Assembly: GCA_963377175.1 (NCBI GenBank)
Contig: CAUJNA010000576.1
Location: 62,001 to 126,000 of the forward strand
Reading direction: 5' to 3'
From: Effrenium voratum
Taxonomy: Eukaryota > Sar > Dinophyceae > Suessiales > Symbiodiniaceae
Length of the DNA: 64,000 bases
The notes beneath the pieces are model-generated. The model ran no database searches and was not told the DNA's origin. It saw only the letters and a program-made list of their open reading frames with translations. Both the position numbers and the translations under genes were made by a program. Below, piece after piece: positions 45,541-58,303 of this stretch (position 1 is the stretch's first letter; each line of letters opens with the position of its first letter).

Positions 45541-46334
45541 TCCCCTCTTTATTAGAAGTTAGAACCCCTATAGCTTTCAGCTATCTGGGGAAAAAGAGAG
45601 AGGGGTTTGTTATAGTTATGGCTTATGTGCAAGACCAATTGGACCATGCCAGGCTCTTTGGTTTGTCAGTCCGATTTTTCCGCATCTTCCCGCTTTGCCG
45701 CTCGAGGTTGGTTGCTGGACTCGCTGCCGAAGACCGTGGGCCAGGCAGTGCCCTGGCAAGGGAATTCACGGCTTGGTTCGGCTGTGTAGGGTCCCCTGAA
45801 ATGGCTGGCTCGTCCTTTTGTAGGGGCTCAATATTTTTTCCGCCTTCCTAAAACAAGTCAAAAGCTGGTACTGAGCAAGAACGCATACCCACATTGCTCT
45901 TCTATTAAACCTACAAAGGGTCGATCATGGCCTCTTGCTCAACCTTGGAGCAACCCAGTTTGCTGTGCTTGCCATATTTCTCGTGGCTGGTAGGTGTTAC
46001 TTGAAATCAGCGTTTCAAGAGGAACCGCAAGGGCGATTTGACTTGTCGCATTTTTCAGGCTGAATCTATGTCGTTTTGCAGCAGGTTCGTTCTTTGGTTC
46101 CGACGTTCAAGCATGGTCGATGGGGTGTTCCTCGTCAACGGCACCCCACCTCCGACGGGAAATCACACTGGCCCCAACATGACTGAGCCATGACCCTCCC
46201 GGCCTTTTCGCACGGAACCTGACAGGTCCCTTTAAAAGGAAAATGGTCCAAACCAGGACCTCCGAACGTCAGGTTGAATGTTAATTTGAGGCAAAACTTT
46301 GACCTTTATAATTTGAACATATGTTTGTGGTTGC

Positions 46335-47090
46335 ATGCATGTTATATGCTACTCTTGCAGTTGTGTGTCCTTGTGTATATGGGAGGGTGAGTTGCTCCCT
46401 GTGGCTCATGTCGAAGCGCTGGACATGGGCTCTCTGTACAGCAAGGCCTGGGAAAGCCTGGTGGATGTTCGTGTGTTGGGGGAGGAAGCGGTGACCGCTC
46501 CCTTGAAGGATTCATTCCGCCAGTGTAAAGCGCGGATTGTTTTTCAATGCACCCTGGAACAAAAACACCGAGCTTCTGGCCAGAAGGACTGGGACGAAAA
46601 GATCAACGTTTGGAGTCTCGGTGACCGCCTGGTTCGTGGGCATGTAAAGCACCTGGTTTGGTGGATGTATGCCGGGTGCTCTCGACCTGAGGTGAGCAGC
46701 AACGACTCCTGCCACTACCACAGCGGAGGGCATGGCGCCATTCGGGCCGCCCGGAAGGGAAGTTCAGTGGTTCTCATGGGGGCGGGGCGCCAAAATTCGG
46801 GGCCCAAGGCAAGAATCGGCCTTTGCAATATGTATATAGACATACCCAAATTCATACACATTTATAGGCTTACATGCCGTATTTTTTTGAGGGTACCCAC
46901 CTTTTGTGTGGTTTTCGAGGGGTTCGAAAGGGAACACCACAATTTTAGAGGTTTAAATCCTGAAAAAAAGGTCAAGATGGGGGCCTCCGCCTTCGCCACC
47001 TCTGGCAAGGCGAATCGACCTTTTGACCTAAAACAGTTGCCCCTCTTTTGTCAACTTTTTTCTTCTTCCTGTCATGGCCCCAGAAGGTGA
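46335..47090 (+). CDS. Open frame of 251 codons, possible exon(s), unknown
   Basis: The longest low-repeat frame in this part of the window. The middle (MGSLYSKAWESLVDVRVL, then WDEKINVWSLGDRLVRGHVK and HLVWWMYAGC) has protein-like composition with several Trp. The end (after 46800) runs into repeat sequence with TATATA and CCCAGAAGGTGA words, so any real exon ends earlier. It could be an upstream exon of gene C. No domain recognised. Confidence 0.3.
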   Translation: MHVICYSCSCVSLCIWEGELLPVAHVEALDMGSLYSKAWESLVDVRVLGEEAVTAPLKDSFRQCKARIVFQCTLEQKHRASGQKDWDEKINVWSLGDRLVRGHVKHLVWWMYAGCSRPEVSSNDSCHYHSGGHGAIRAARKGSSVVLMGAGRQNSGPKARIGLCNMYIDIPKFIHIYRLTCRIFLRVPTFCVVFEGFEREHHNFRGLNPEKKVKMGASAFATSGKANRPFDLKQLPLFCQLFSSSCHGPRR

Positions 47091-47577
47091 ACTCCTGCGT
47101 CCTTTTGCTCAATATTGGGACACCTTTTTGGTGTGATACGTTTTCAAAAAATACTTTGGGGCTGCTGTTCAAAGGGCGGCGACAGGGGTCGCCTTGTAAT
47201 GGTTCTTCCCAAAGTGATTTTGAGTTAGGATTGGCCATCCCTCCATTTTGAACAGCCCAGAGGGTAAATTGGTGGACTTGACTCTTCACTATCTTTTTTT
47301 CTTTTTCCGGTTGGGTTTGTTTGCGGCGAGAGCTTGCCGCCCAAAGAAACAACAACCATGGAACAATTCTTCGCCATCCCATAATCGGTTTGCTTGCAAC
47401 CATTGAAAAGCCAACAGTGTTACATTTTGTGTTTCGGATTGCGCCTGGTTCAACATGCCATTGCCTAGTTAAACACTAAGTCACCTGAACGCGCCAAACA
47501 AAGATAAACACAACTACCAAAGAAAGCTTCGTAGCAACATGAGCTGACATCGGAACGATTCTGCCTTAGACCAGCGG

Positions 47578-47605
47578 TTGGTTGGTTGGTTGGTTGGTTG
47601 GTTGG

Positions 47606-47655
<50 letters not shown>
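47578..47655. repeat. (TTGG)n(TTGC)n microsatellite
   Basis: About 7 TTGG and 12 TTGC units. Confidence 0.95.
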
Positions 47656-47656
<1 letters not shown>

Positions 47657-47733
47657 GTGCTTGTGCCCTCTCACAGTTCATCCTGGACACTTTTGCCTGG
47701 GCACGGCATTCGTCTTTGTCAAGCCTTCCTTAG

Positions 47734-50700
47734 GTGGTCATCGGCAGTGACAATGTGCGGAGCCTCGTCTTCGACGACGACCCAGGAGAGGGCTGTCAGC
47801 AGCCAGGGTCAACCAGTCCTCACCATTTCAGGTATCCCAGGTTCTTGTGAAATGTGAGCCCCGCCTTTTTTCGCACCGGTTCGGCGCGAGAAATACCAAT
47901 TCGAGGGAGGCGACACACATTTGACCCACCCGGTTCATTTGACACGGGGCGCGCAAGAAAGGCCCCTAAGGGCCACGGGCAACGGGGCCAGGCTTTCGGG
48001 AAGCGACCATTGCTTGCCGCTCGGCTGAATCCCAGCCGGCTTTGAAGCGCCGGGATGGGCAATGCAGTTCAGGAAAGAAGTGTCAAATCCCCGCAAGTGC
48101 TCAACCAGGGACGCCGGGCAAGGTACGGGAGGCGATCTAAATCCACAAACTGGCTTTTTCTTTGTCCCTTCGAAGGATGCAGCTGCCAGTCAAGGCAGCG
48201 CCTCCAGCTGATTTGGATCCGAATCCTAAGGTGGGTTTGGATGTAGTGAGCCTCTTCAGCTTTCTTGGCTGCTTTAGCCCACGCTTTAGCCCACGCTTTA
48301 GCCGGGCGCACCCAAAAAGAACTGGGTTGAGTCACTTTGATGATTTCCGGGGTCATCGAAGGGAGCTCAGGATTTTGGCCCAGGAGAAGTTGCTGACATG
48401 GGTGTTTTTGTGTTTAAAGAACGTGGGCACCCCTTTGCGAAACCTGAAATGGGCTCCACTCTCGTTTCTCGGCGTTCCGAAGGGTTTTCGCTTTCCTTTG
48501 GGTCGGTGTCTGTGATGCCCACAGTCCTTCCTATGGCTACCACGTTGCAAATCCGTTTCGGACTTCGTGGTCTTCCCCGGTACTCGCCGCTGCCTGAACC
48601 AGGGGGTTTGTTAAGCAGGCATTGCACGGCGTGGCTTGTCTTTGCGACCTTTGCCCTTCAGACCTTTGGAAACAACAGAGAGCGAGAGAGAGAGAGAGAG
48701 AGAGAAACCTAGGGTGACCGACCTTCTCAGAGCAACTCAGAAACAACCCAGACTTTCAAGTGAGTTTCCCCAGATCTTTGATACCTATTGGAAACAAGTG
48801 ATGTTTAGAGGGGACATATGGAACACCCAAAGTTCAAAGTTTCCTTAGATCTTTTTATACATATGGGAAGGAAGTGATGTTTCGAGGGGAAAGATGGAAG
48901 CGCCAGAAGTAGGGCGCACCGGTTGCATTGCTCCGACCTTTTTTTTGCTGAGGCAAGGGCCGGAAGCCGCACCTGCTGCGGTGGCCTTTGTCCAAGGCCC
49001 CGGCCACTCTGAGCTGCGAGGACCCCGCGGTGAAGACGCGGTTCCGCTGCGAGGCCTTGGCCTTCTGCGGGGCGCCGCTTCGGGGCGGGGCTTCGGGGGG
49101 CGTTTCGGGGCGCTTGGCGCCTGGGGCGGCGGGGGGGCTTCGATGGGCTGACCCCAGAATCAAGCCCAGCTTGTTCATCGGGGGTCTCCCTGGGTTTAGT
49201 GGGGATTCAGACCACTTTTGGAGGGACCAAACGCCACAACCCTATTTATTCACGCGCGGGGCCTTGGGCTGCGGTGCCTTGGGCTGCGGGGCGCTTGCGG
49301 GAGCGAGGGCGCTTGGGGCGGTGAGGGCGGTGAGGGCGAGGGAGGAGGTCAACCTGGATGACTCCAGATGTGTTGGAAGAATTTCGCCATGGTTTGAAGG
49401 GGGCTGAAATGGTCAAAAGGGCGCCTGGTTTGGTTTTCACCGACGCCAGTTTTCACAGATACCGATACCTGGATTTCATCATGGTTTGAAGGGGGCTCCA
49501 CCAATTTCTTGCAGTGACCATCGGGGACGTCTTGCATCCTGGGTTTCGGGTTGAACCTTGACCAAGGCCGCCAGGTTCAGTTTTCACGAGTCGGAACCAA
49601 AGTGGGGTTGAACTTCCAAGTGGGGTGGTGGGGGTGGGTGTGGGTGGGGATGGGGTGGGGGAGCGGGGTCGATGCAAGGGCCCTGATTTCATGGGTTGAG
49701 GGGAGGAAGGGCTAGCGGGCGTGGAGGGGGGGGGCTCGGGGTGGATGGGTGCATGTTTTTTTTTCTTTCCGGAGGTGTTGTGGGCTTGCTTCGTGGTGTT
49801 TTTGGGCTTGCTTTTGTCAGCAACGCGGCAGTTTCCTCGCGACTTTCTTGTCATGATTCACAGCTTGCGGTTGCCTTGCGTTGAGGACAGAGGTGCAAAC
49901 CAAGCAGTGGGACGTCGTGCCGGGCCCCAATAAAGGGACTCCAACCGTAGACTTACTTGCTAGGGAGGTGACATATGGAAGGGGTTCGCACACATTTCCA
50001 AGGGGGCGGGGAGGGCAAATGCGGGCAACATTTGGATGGTTTTCAATTTTGCCCGCCCTTTTCCAACGGTCAGCATATGAGAGCTGAACCGCGTTCCAAA
50101 CAGAAGCGGCCCAAGCATTTCTGACCTCAATCACGCCAATTTGGCTCATGTTGGAACGGATCGGTGTGTTTAGGCGAAACATCACCCAGAATTGGGCCTT
50201 CTTTTCTTGTCGCAGATCCATTGGCTTCCAAAAAAAAGGTCGTTTTGGTGTTGCATGCCTTTTTGGAAGTCCCCAAGAATCAAAGATCAACCTGAAACGG
50301 GGGCTGAAGCCCGACCCCTTCTGTCAGGCCCCGGACATCGACAAGACGGACTGGCCGGGTCAGTGGGTGGCCTGGCTGGAGACCTGCCGCATGCGGCCGC
50401 AGAAGGTGCTCTTCCTGGGCCTTGGAGGCAGGCAGACCCCAGAGGCAGATAGGTCTCATTTGGATGCATGGATGGAGAAATGGGTGGATGGATGGTTGGG
50501 GGGGTGGAGGTGGGGGTGTGGTGGGGCGGGGTGGGGGTGATAGACTTTGTGCTTCTTATCCCCTTTGTGTTTCCTTTTGTGGGGGTGAATGCGATAGGTG
50601 CCCCAACCGAAGTGAGAGAACCCCATACATACCAGGTCAACCGAATGTGCTGGCTACTGCTCTCCCCTCCCAATTTTGTAAGAGGCACGTATTGAAAATC

Positions 50701-53700
50701 GAATTTGCCCTGTAAGACACGCCCAAAGTGAAGAACCTAGCTGCAAACCGCCAAACCACCCCATCCCCCACCCCACCACCCCACCCCCAGCCACCCACCC
50801 CACCCACCCACCAATCAACGATCGATCCAGCCACCCAATCATCCTCCCCCCCCCCCCAAAAAAAAAAAAACAAAAAACAAAAAACAAACTAACAAACAAG
50901 CAAAAACACAAGAAACGAGGCAAGTCACAAATAAAAAGCAAAAGGCAAAACACCACACACACAACGCCAAAGCCCCTGTTCCGAGCTTTGAGTTCCAGGG
51001 GGCTACTACCAGAGCTACCTGGCGGCCCAGTGCCCTGGGTCCCAGGTCCTGACGCTGGAGAACAACGCCACCGTCCTGGCGGCCGCCAGGGACTACTTCG
51101 GCTTCCAAGGACTGGCCAGCTGGGAGCGGGGGGGGGGGTTGCTGGGTGCTGCGTGCCGTCTGTGTGTGAAGCTCACGGGAGTTTTTGGACTTTCCATGGG
51201 GGTTGTTGGTTGAAACATATGTCCCATTTTTGATCTTGTTGTGGTTTAGTGGTTGGAATCCAACCACTTAACTGCTAAAGTTTGAGACTTTTTGCTCCCC
51301 TTTCAACGTCAGCCAAGGAAAGATGTTGCGCCAGACTTGTTGCGGTCACGGCAAAATAAACCGCCCCAACTTTGGTCCGGCCAGGTCTGAGAAACGGTTT
51401 CGGGTTTCGGGAGCCCCTTTTCCGAGCCCGGGACCTCAAAGAACGCAGGGAAACCTCTCCATGTTGATCGGAATCTCACGGTGGAAAGGATCCGCGTTTC
51501 AGGTTGGTTCCACATTCCTGCATTTTTTCCCGGTTATGCACTGAGGCTGGGAGTGCGCAAAGCCGTTTTTCAGAGGGGTCAGACGTGGCACCAAGCCCAT
51601 GGTGAAAGGGTGAAACCATGGCGGTTTGAGCATTTTCAAGGGTGTTTGTTTTTGTTCTTCTTCTCGGGTGAGTTTTATCTTGCCTTCTTTTTTTTGGGCT
51701 TGAGCTTGTTGTTGTTGATCATCCACTTTCCTCATGGTCAGCTTTGGGGCCGCCGGGCTTCGATACTGATAAGTTTATGTCCCTGTTTTCCAGCTGCACT
51801 TTTCAAGTTTGCATCGGCCAGCTGGGACGGGGGGGGGGGGGGGGTGCGGGGGTGCCGGGTGTCGTTTGTGCGAAGCTCACTGGAGTTCTTGGACTTTCTG
51901 AGCTTTGGGGAAGACTTTGTTTTTCAGGTAGCAGTTTGTGGCTTGGATTCGCGGGGTTTGAGCCCTTGGTGTGTGTAGAGAGTAAATGGACAACTATCCA
52001 CCAAACCACCAAACCACCAAACCACCAAACCACCAACCCACCAAACCACCAAACCACCAAACCACCAACCAAACCACCAAACCACCAAACCACCAAGCTA
52101 AACCACCAATTGAAGGGAAGCTGAAAACGTGAAGACCTTTGTCTGGCCACTCCACTCAGAAAGTGAGAAAGGCTTGTAACTTCTGATGGCCAGCACGACG
52201 CGCCGGTTTTGGTGCTTCCAATGTTTTAAGGTGAGCGGAAATCGAGTCCCCGCATTTCAAGCCTACGGCCCCCAAAAGGGCCCTGTAAATGGAACCAAGT
52301 CTTCGGTGGTCCAGGTAGCTTGCATGGATCGCTTGGGCCGTGATTCATCAGCACGTGCAGCGCACCCATGGCAGGAGATGTGATGCTGGCAGATGCCACC
52401 GATGGAATGAAGTACTTGCAGAGCAAGGGGGTGAAATTTGAAGCTTGGCTGGACTCGAGCAAGACGTCGGAGTTCTTTTGGGTTCTTTTGGTTCTTTTGG
52501 ATTGGTAGTTGAAGGAGTCTCTCGAAAATGTTTTTGGTTCTTTTGGATTGGTAGTTGAAGAGGGGCCCAACCAAACAAAAGCAAGCACCTGCAGGGGGCT
52601 TCCCCCGATTTTGAACCCACATGTTTGGACATGTTTGAAGGCTTGCAGTTGGAGCTTTAGTGCTCGGGGCGGTTGAAGAGTCCCACATGCTCTTGGCTCA
52701 GGGTCACCCAAAGGTAACCAAAAGCTCATCCTGTTGTCCTTCTTTTGTTGGCATTCGAGGAAGAAAAGGTGGATTTGGCACTTCTTGGGTGTCCAAAGCC
52801 TGGCGGCTTGTGGTTAAGTGGAAGCCAAAAGAGCAAACCAACTGGGGCTTCCTGTCAACCAGTCCCCCACCGAGCCACTTGTCCCTAGGATGCGGTCATC
52901 AGCGATATGGGCCAGCGCCCAATCGAGGATGACGACCTGCTGCTCGCGCAAAAGCTGCTGCGGCCAGGCGGGCGGAACTGAGGGCTTTGCGCTTGGCTTT
53001 CTTGAAGGGGGCTTTAGCCAACCAATTCATGGAGACCCCTTCTCTTGGTGGCTCCCAGCCATCCCCTTAGCTTTTTAGCCTTTGAGTGTCTAGTTGTAGT
53101 TTCCATTTAACTCATTAAAAGTTGAACTTTTAGCGGGGGATCTAAGGGCAGCCCAGTTTTTAGCTCCCTTTCTAAGTCCCTTTTCTGCATGGAATCAAAC
53201 AAGTCCAAGCCCGGAGTGCATTCAAAAGGCTGGTTTTCTAAAGCAAGTGGAAGGAGGGGGCCCCAAATCGGCGTGTCCCGGAGGTGTGGCAAAAGTCGGA
53301 ACGGGACCCCTTGAAATTGTCGGGTACCCGACTTTCAGTTTCTCCCATGTGGCATTTCTTGACAGCCTCAGTTGGGTGTGTCCATAAGGACGTTTGCGTA
53401 AAAGCAACCCATTTGTACGGGAGGTAAAGGAAGGGGATCCCCTAGAGAGGTGTATTCTATCATCGGCATTCAAGGGCCTCGTCTTAGTTTCCCTTGAAGC
53501 GCCGTTCAGCCGAGCTCTACTACTTAGGACCCTCCCTTCCAAGTCCGACGTGTCGCCTGTTGGGTGGTCATTTTCCTTGGTGGTGAATGATGTTCATATC
53601 AGGCAACCAAATATTACGCTTTTTAAGTCTTTACGTGGTTCTGGGATTTGTCATATCAGGCATCCAAAGCACAAATCAAACATTACCTGGTTTTGGGTAG

Positions 53701-54396
53701 GCAATTTTACTACCATGTTGTGATTTGTGCTTTGGATTGGTGGATTTAGATTTGAACCCCTGGCCTTGGCAGGCGGGACCTTCTTGTTCCAGTGGTGTTA
53801 CGGCGGCCTGCGGAAGCACGAGATGAAGCTGGACAAAATGATGGAGCCTTGGCATCGCAGGTGTGCTTCTTTCTTGGGGTTTTGGCCATTTGTTTTGGTT
53901 GTGTGGTGTAGAAAGAGATGGGCAAGCCACTGGTTTACATGGTTTTTATTCCATCTACCAGGGAAACCCATCTATTTTTGCAAGAGGCCACCTATGCTTG
54001 GCATTGCGTTTCGGAGGTCGCGGAGTGAACGCTTTCCCAACAATGGACCAGCTTCCCTCCAATTAGTGGTTTGGATTGGCGGTTTGGGGGGTTTGAACCA
54101 AATAGGGGAGACAAGGGTTCTTTTACAAGAGGACGTAGTTTTCCGGACCCCACGGTCCACTTCCATGAGTGTTGGAAGCGCGTCATTCCTTTTGGTAAGG
54201 ACTTCTTCGTGGATGTGAGTGCAGTGGCAGACAAAGATGGCTACTTGGCAAGCGAATACTTCACGCTTGGAGAAACCGGTGCTGCGATGGACCCAGTTTG
54301 GGGTCTTGGCTTTGCGAGCGAGGACGCTGCACCTTCTACGCGGCCGAGAAGGCTGCCAGCGACGAGCACGCCGCCTCCTTGCCCGAAACCGCGTGA
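47734..54396 (+). CDS. Gene C: spermidine-synthase-fold SAM-dependent (polyamine synthase/METTL13-like) protein
   Basis: The last six exons join in phase: 50286-50427, 50999-51109, 52375-52451, 52889-52967, 53773-53856, 54323-54396 (TGA 54394). The product reads VLFLGLGGGYYQSYLAAQ (glycine-rich SAM loop), VLTLENNATVLAAARDYFGF (acidic residue after strand 2), GDVMLADATDGMKYL, WLDAVISDMGQRP, LLLAQKLLRPGGTFLFQWCY, KMMEPWHRRCTFYAAEKAAS and ends SLPETA. This order is that of spermidine synthase and the related C-terminal domain of METTL13. The usual catalytic Asp of true aminopropyltransferases (D-x-x-D after strand 4) appears as SDMGQRP, so a methyltransferase or non-synthase role is possible. 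A likely upstream exon starts at 47734 (VVIGSDNVRSLVFDDDPGEG). Those between (near 48.18 and 48.98 kb) and the start codon are uncertain. Donors of the five joined introns are GC, GA, GA, GC and GC. Confidence 0.75.
48676..48706. repeat. (GA)n microsatellite
   Basis: About 15 GA units within a gene C intron. Confidence 0.9.
50748..50935. repeat. CCACCC and CAAAAAA simple-sequence tract
   Basis: CCACCCCA units pass into poly-C, poly-A and ACAAAC sequence, all within the intron 50428-50998. No coding content. Confidence 0.85.
51985..52112. repeat. (CCACCAAA)n tract
   Basis: About 13 units of ACCACCAA in intron 51110-52374. Confidence 0.9.
53091..53156. repeat. Dispersed repeat R2, copy 3
   Basis: TTCCATTTAACTCATTAAAA, GTTGAACTTTTAGCGGGGGA and TCTAAGGGCAGCCCAG. 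It lies within intron 52968-53772, not at its end. Confidence 0.7.
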
Positions 54397-55377
54397 GCTG
54401 TCGGGCGATCCGCGGGCGATCCGCGCAGCGCCTGGAGAAAAGTCAGCATTCAGCGCCGTGAGCGCGTTGTCTATTGGGGAGTTCCTTTTTTTTTTTTTTT
54501 GGGGGGGGGGGTTTCAAAGGGAGAACCGAAGGGGCACCAAAGCCTATTTAGGGGGTCCCGTCATAGCCAAACCCGACGGTTTTTCTTTGTTTTCTGCTTG
54601 CTCAGCAGAGGCACGCCAGGATTGTGTGAGGGGACCTTCTTTGCCTAAAACACGCGGGGCATGGGCACTGGTGCTTGACGTGCGCTCCGCGCAGGTCTGG
54701 GCGATTATGCTGCTGCTGAAGATCCAAATCTTTCAAGTGGCCGCGGCGGCCTCGTGACAGAGCTTTTTCCGTGCGCGGAGGTCTACAAAATTTGGGCGTG
54801 TCTAAGTTTTTTTTGGGGACCCCCACCCCAAAATGATGGGTTTCCGGTTGTTTTTCCTTTAAGACTTTAGAACCACAAAAGGGGGATACCGGGATACCCA
54901 TAAAAAGGATTAGAAAAGGACACTTCCCGTCTAAACGTTTTGGAGTACAGTTGGGTGAAAGTAGATGGCGTATTTTTTCCATTTTGGTCGAGTCATCCCC
55001 TTTACTTCCCCGCAGGTTTCAGCTTGATGTGCATGACCCACACCTCCATGTTGGGGCCGAATGATACTCCTGCAAATGAATTCACATGGAACTCAACAGT
55101 AATCTATTCCTCTAACGAAACCTCCTGCCATGCGGCTCTACCTAGGCTTTTTGGGTTGCTGTTGCGGGTGGGTTGTCGGGGCGGATGGGCTTGTCGCTTG
55201 AGAGCCTCGAAGCTTCATGCCCGCAGCTCGCGCCTCCAGCGAGTGGCTCCAAAACGTTCCGAGGATACGCTCCCCAACTTGACTCCGGATGTGATCAGCG
55301 ACTATGCCGCTGGCTCAGCCCGAATGCCCCGAATCTTTACGGCTGTAGGGTTGGCTGATTGGACTCTTTGGAACATA
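54397..55377. other. Spacer downstream of gene C
   Basis: A T/G tract lies at 54487-54512. Frames between 55140 and 55360 are open but unrecognised. No gene called. Confidence 0.35.
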
Positions 55378-55501
55378 GTGTGGATGGCCGAAATCCATTT
55401 CGCACTTTGAAACCATGGGAAACCATCATTTGTGGGTATGGACAGGAGAACCATCCTTCCAGGATTTCTCAGGTTTTGTGCAGGAGTTTGTCCATCCACA
55501 G
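55378..55501. mobile_element. TIR element (MITE), copy 4
   Basis: GTGTGGATGGCCGAAATCC to GTTTGTCCATCCACAG, 124 bp, with the family words AAACCATGGGAAACCATCA and GGAGAACCATCCTTCCAGGA. No clear TA duplication remains. Confidence 0.75.
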
Positions 55502-55724
55502 TGGTTCGCAAATTGTGGGGTTCCCCTCGGGAAGACCGCACATCGAATGCGAGCCGAGCCTTTCGCCGCTGCCAGGAGATGTTCTATCCCATCGGGACGC
55601 TGGCCCCGGGCTGAGGACATGAAGTTTATATCCGGGCACTGGGCATGTTACTAGGGAGTCTGAACTGCAAGTTTCAGGCTTCTTTAAAGGAGAACTATAA
55701 AACTATGAAACAAATATGTAGTAT

Positions 55725-55780
55725 CTATATAGGGATATATATATATATTTATATGTCTATATATTTTTATATATACAAGC
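55725..55780. repeat. (TA)n-rich microsatellite
   Basis: TATATATATATATTTATATG and flanking TA-rich sequence. Another TATATA tract lies at 56570-56655. Confidence 0.85.
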
Positions 55781-56111
55781 CTTGTAGAAAACCACTTAGT
55801 TATTTGTTGTTAAGTGGTTCAGTCTCCCGGCGCCAGGTCTCCGGTCGCATTTGAAAACAAGATCCTAATCTGGGCATGTCAGGTACGGCCGGGTTTCCTT
55901 TGCCGCGTCCAAGCGTTGGGGTCTTTTTGACTTCGGCGTTTGAGGGGAGCCTATGGGTGGTTTGTCGCTTTTGTTGGGGGATCGGACCCTCTAAAGTGGT
56001 GGGGGGGGGTGTCTTTGCTTTTTTGTGTGGAAACACAAAACAGGGGTCCAAATAGAAACGGAAGCCAACCACAAACAAAGGGTCCCTGATGTCAGTCTGT
56101 CCCCTCGTGCC

Positions 56112-58208
56112 CTGAGGTGCCAAACATGGAGTTGGTCATGGGGCTGCAAGCGCTGCTGGGCTTGGCAAGGGCCTAAGGAATGGGAGCTGTCTCCATCGGC
56201 TGTGTCTCGGGTCGGGTCAGTTGTCATGTGGGTGTATCTTTTTCCGAGGGTACATGTTTTTGTGGCTATAAAGGGAAACCAAGGGACAACCGCATTTCTT
56301 TGGGTCCAGAATCTGAGAAAAACTCATCCCCATGTACAAGCCGCTGGTTGAATCGCGACGCGTGGTAGAAAAGCAAGGCGGCCTGTTGTGCTTCTCGAGC
56401 CTCCGCGCGTGCAAGCCTTCCCCGCCCAGATCACTTGGCTTCGCGTGCTCAAGTACTTGACGCTCTCGCGAACGCCCGGTGGCATAGATGGCCTTGCCGG
56501 TGCAGCAGTCTGAAAGCAAGTGGGTTACATCACGCACACACACACAATGTATATACGTGTATGTATCTGGACTTATATATGTAGAAATAAATCAATAAGT
56601 ATATGTATATATATATATATATGTATGCAAACACGCACGTGTATATACAAATATGTAGGTGCGTCAGCGTTCCGAGGGCAGTGGTTGACTGGCGACATGC
56701 AATTGGAGCCAGCCGTCCTCGGTCAGACGACCCCGGGAAAAAGCGGCGGCCATTTTGGTTCCTCGACCTCTGACTCGGGGCTGAGATCTTGCCAATGTTG
56801 GGGCAAACTTGGAGACTTCCTGGCCCTTTCAAAGTGGTTGAAACATATTCCAGAGTAGATTCATTGCGGAGGGACAGCCAGGGGGACGCACTCAATTTCC
56901 AACCAGGACACTCACCAAGCTTTTTGCACCCTTGGAAGCACATGTCATCAGGTGCCCCTTATTTGGTGGTTTGGATTGGTGGTTTGGATTTGGATTTGAG
57001 CCCGTTCTCGTGGAGGGTACATGGGCGGAACCCCCCTCCTTCACCCCAAATTAACGTTGACCCAGGATTAATAAACCCGTCCCATTATGCGGGGGGTGTT
57101 CCCTCCAAAAGTGGTCTGAATCCAACCACTAAAGGGAATTGGACACCCCCCGATAAATTTTCAAGGGGTTTAAACTTCATCCGGGGTTAACATTCCCAGG
57201 CCTCCAAATTTTACGATTTGCTGCTTTTGATTGGTGGCTTGGATTTGGATTTGAACCCGTTCTCGTGGGAACCCCCCCTCAACCCCCAAACTCCCAAACC
57301 GCCACCCGGCTCCGAAGTTGTTGGCGTCGGACGGAAGCTTCGGCCTCAGGTTCTTGCCCTTCGTCCGGGTCTTTGAGCGCTGCTTCATCGCGGGGACCCC
57401 GGGAAGCGGCCCCCGGCTATTCGTGGCGCGGAGGCGGCACGAGCCCGCGAGAAAGGTGGTTTTGTACTGGGGGCGTCCGGTTTTTCAGATATTTTTGCCA
57501 GTTTCAGCTTGGAGCTTGAAGAAGTCAATAAACGAATAAATGCATATATAGATATAGAGCATTGTAAGTTTGCCGAGGTGCCATGGTAGCCAGTCTGCGA
57601 CTCTCTGGTGAGCCCAGCCACCGTCAACCGATCGCAGGGGAGAGATAATCTCGCGGAGCCTACAATAAGGCTCTGATTTTGTTGGCACCCTTTCATAAGA
57701 TTTGGTGGTTTCACAGGGAAATCAATAGGACAACCGAAATCCAAATGTAATCATTTGTTTCCGCAGGGTTTCCGAGGCGATCGTTTCAAATGAAGCTTTT
57801 TTAAAACCGATTTTTGGGAAATCCCCGAATCGCATTTTTTTCGGTTTGGGCGGGGGGGGGGGGGGGTTCGATACATTTTTTTTTTTAAAGACACACCCAT
57901 ACAGAACCACACCCTTGAAAGCAGTACGAGAGGGAGGCATGGGATGCCCGGCAGTCCTCATGCAAGCTCTGAGGCCCTGATCAAATACTCGGCCCTGCTG
58001 TCCGTGGCCCTGTTCGGTTTTGCGGTGCCTCCCGCATCGCTTGTCGCGGTTTGTTCTGGGCCTCGTGCGCACGGCTGTTTGTTTTTTGTTTTGTTGGTTT
58101 GGTTTGGTTCGGCTTTGGTTTGGTATGTTTGGTTTGTTTGTTTTGGTCGGTTTCTTTGATTGGGTTGATTTTTTGCTTTGTTCTTTGTTTTTTGTTTTGC
58201 TTGTTTGT

Positions 58209-58303
<95 letters not shown>

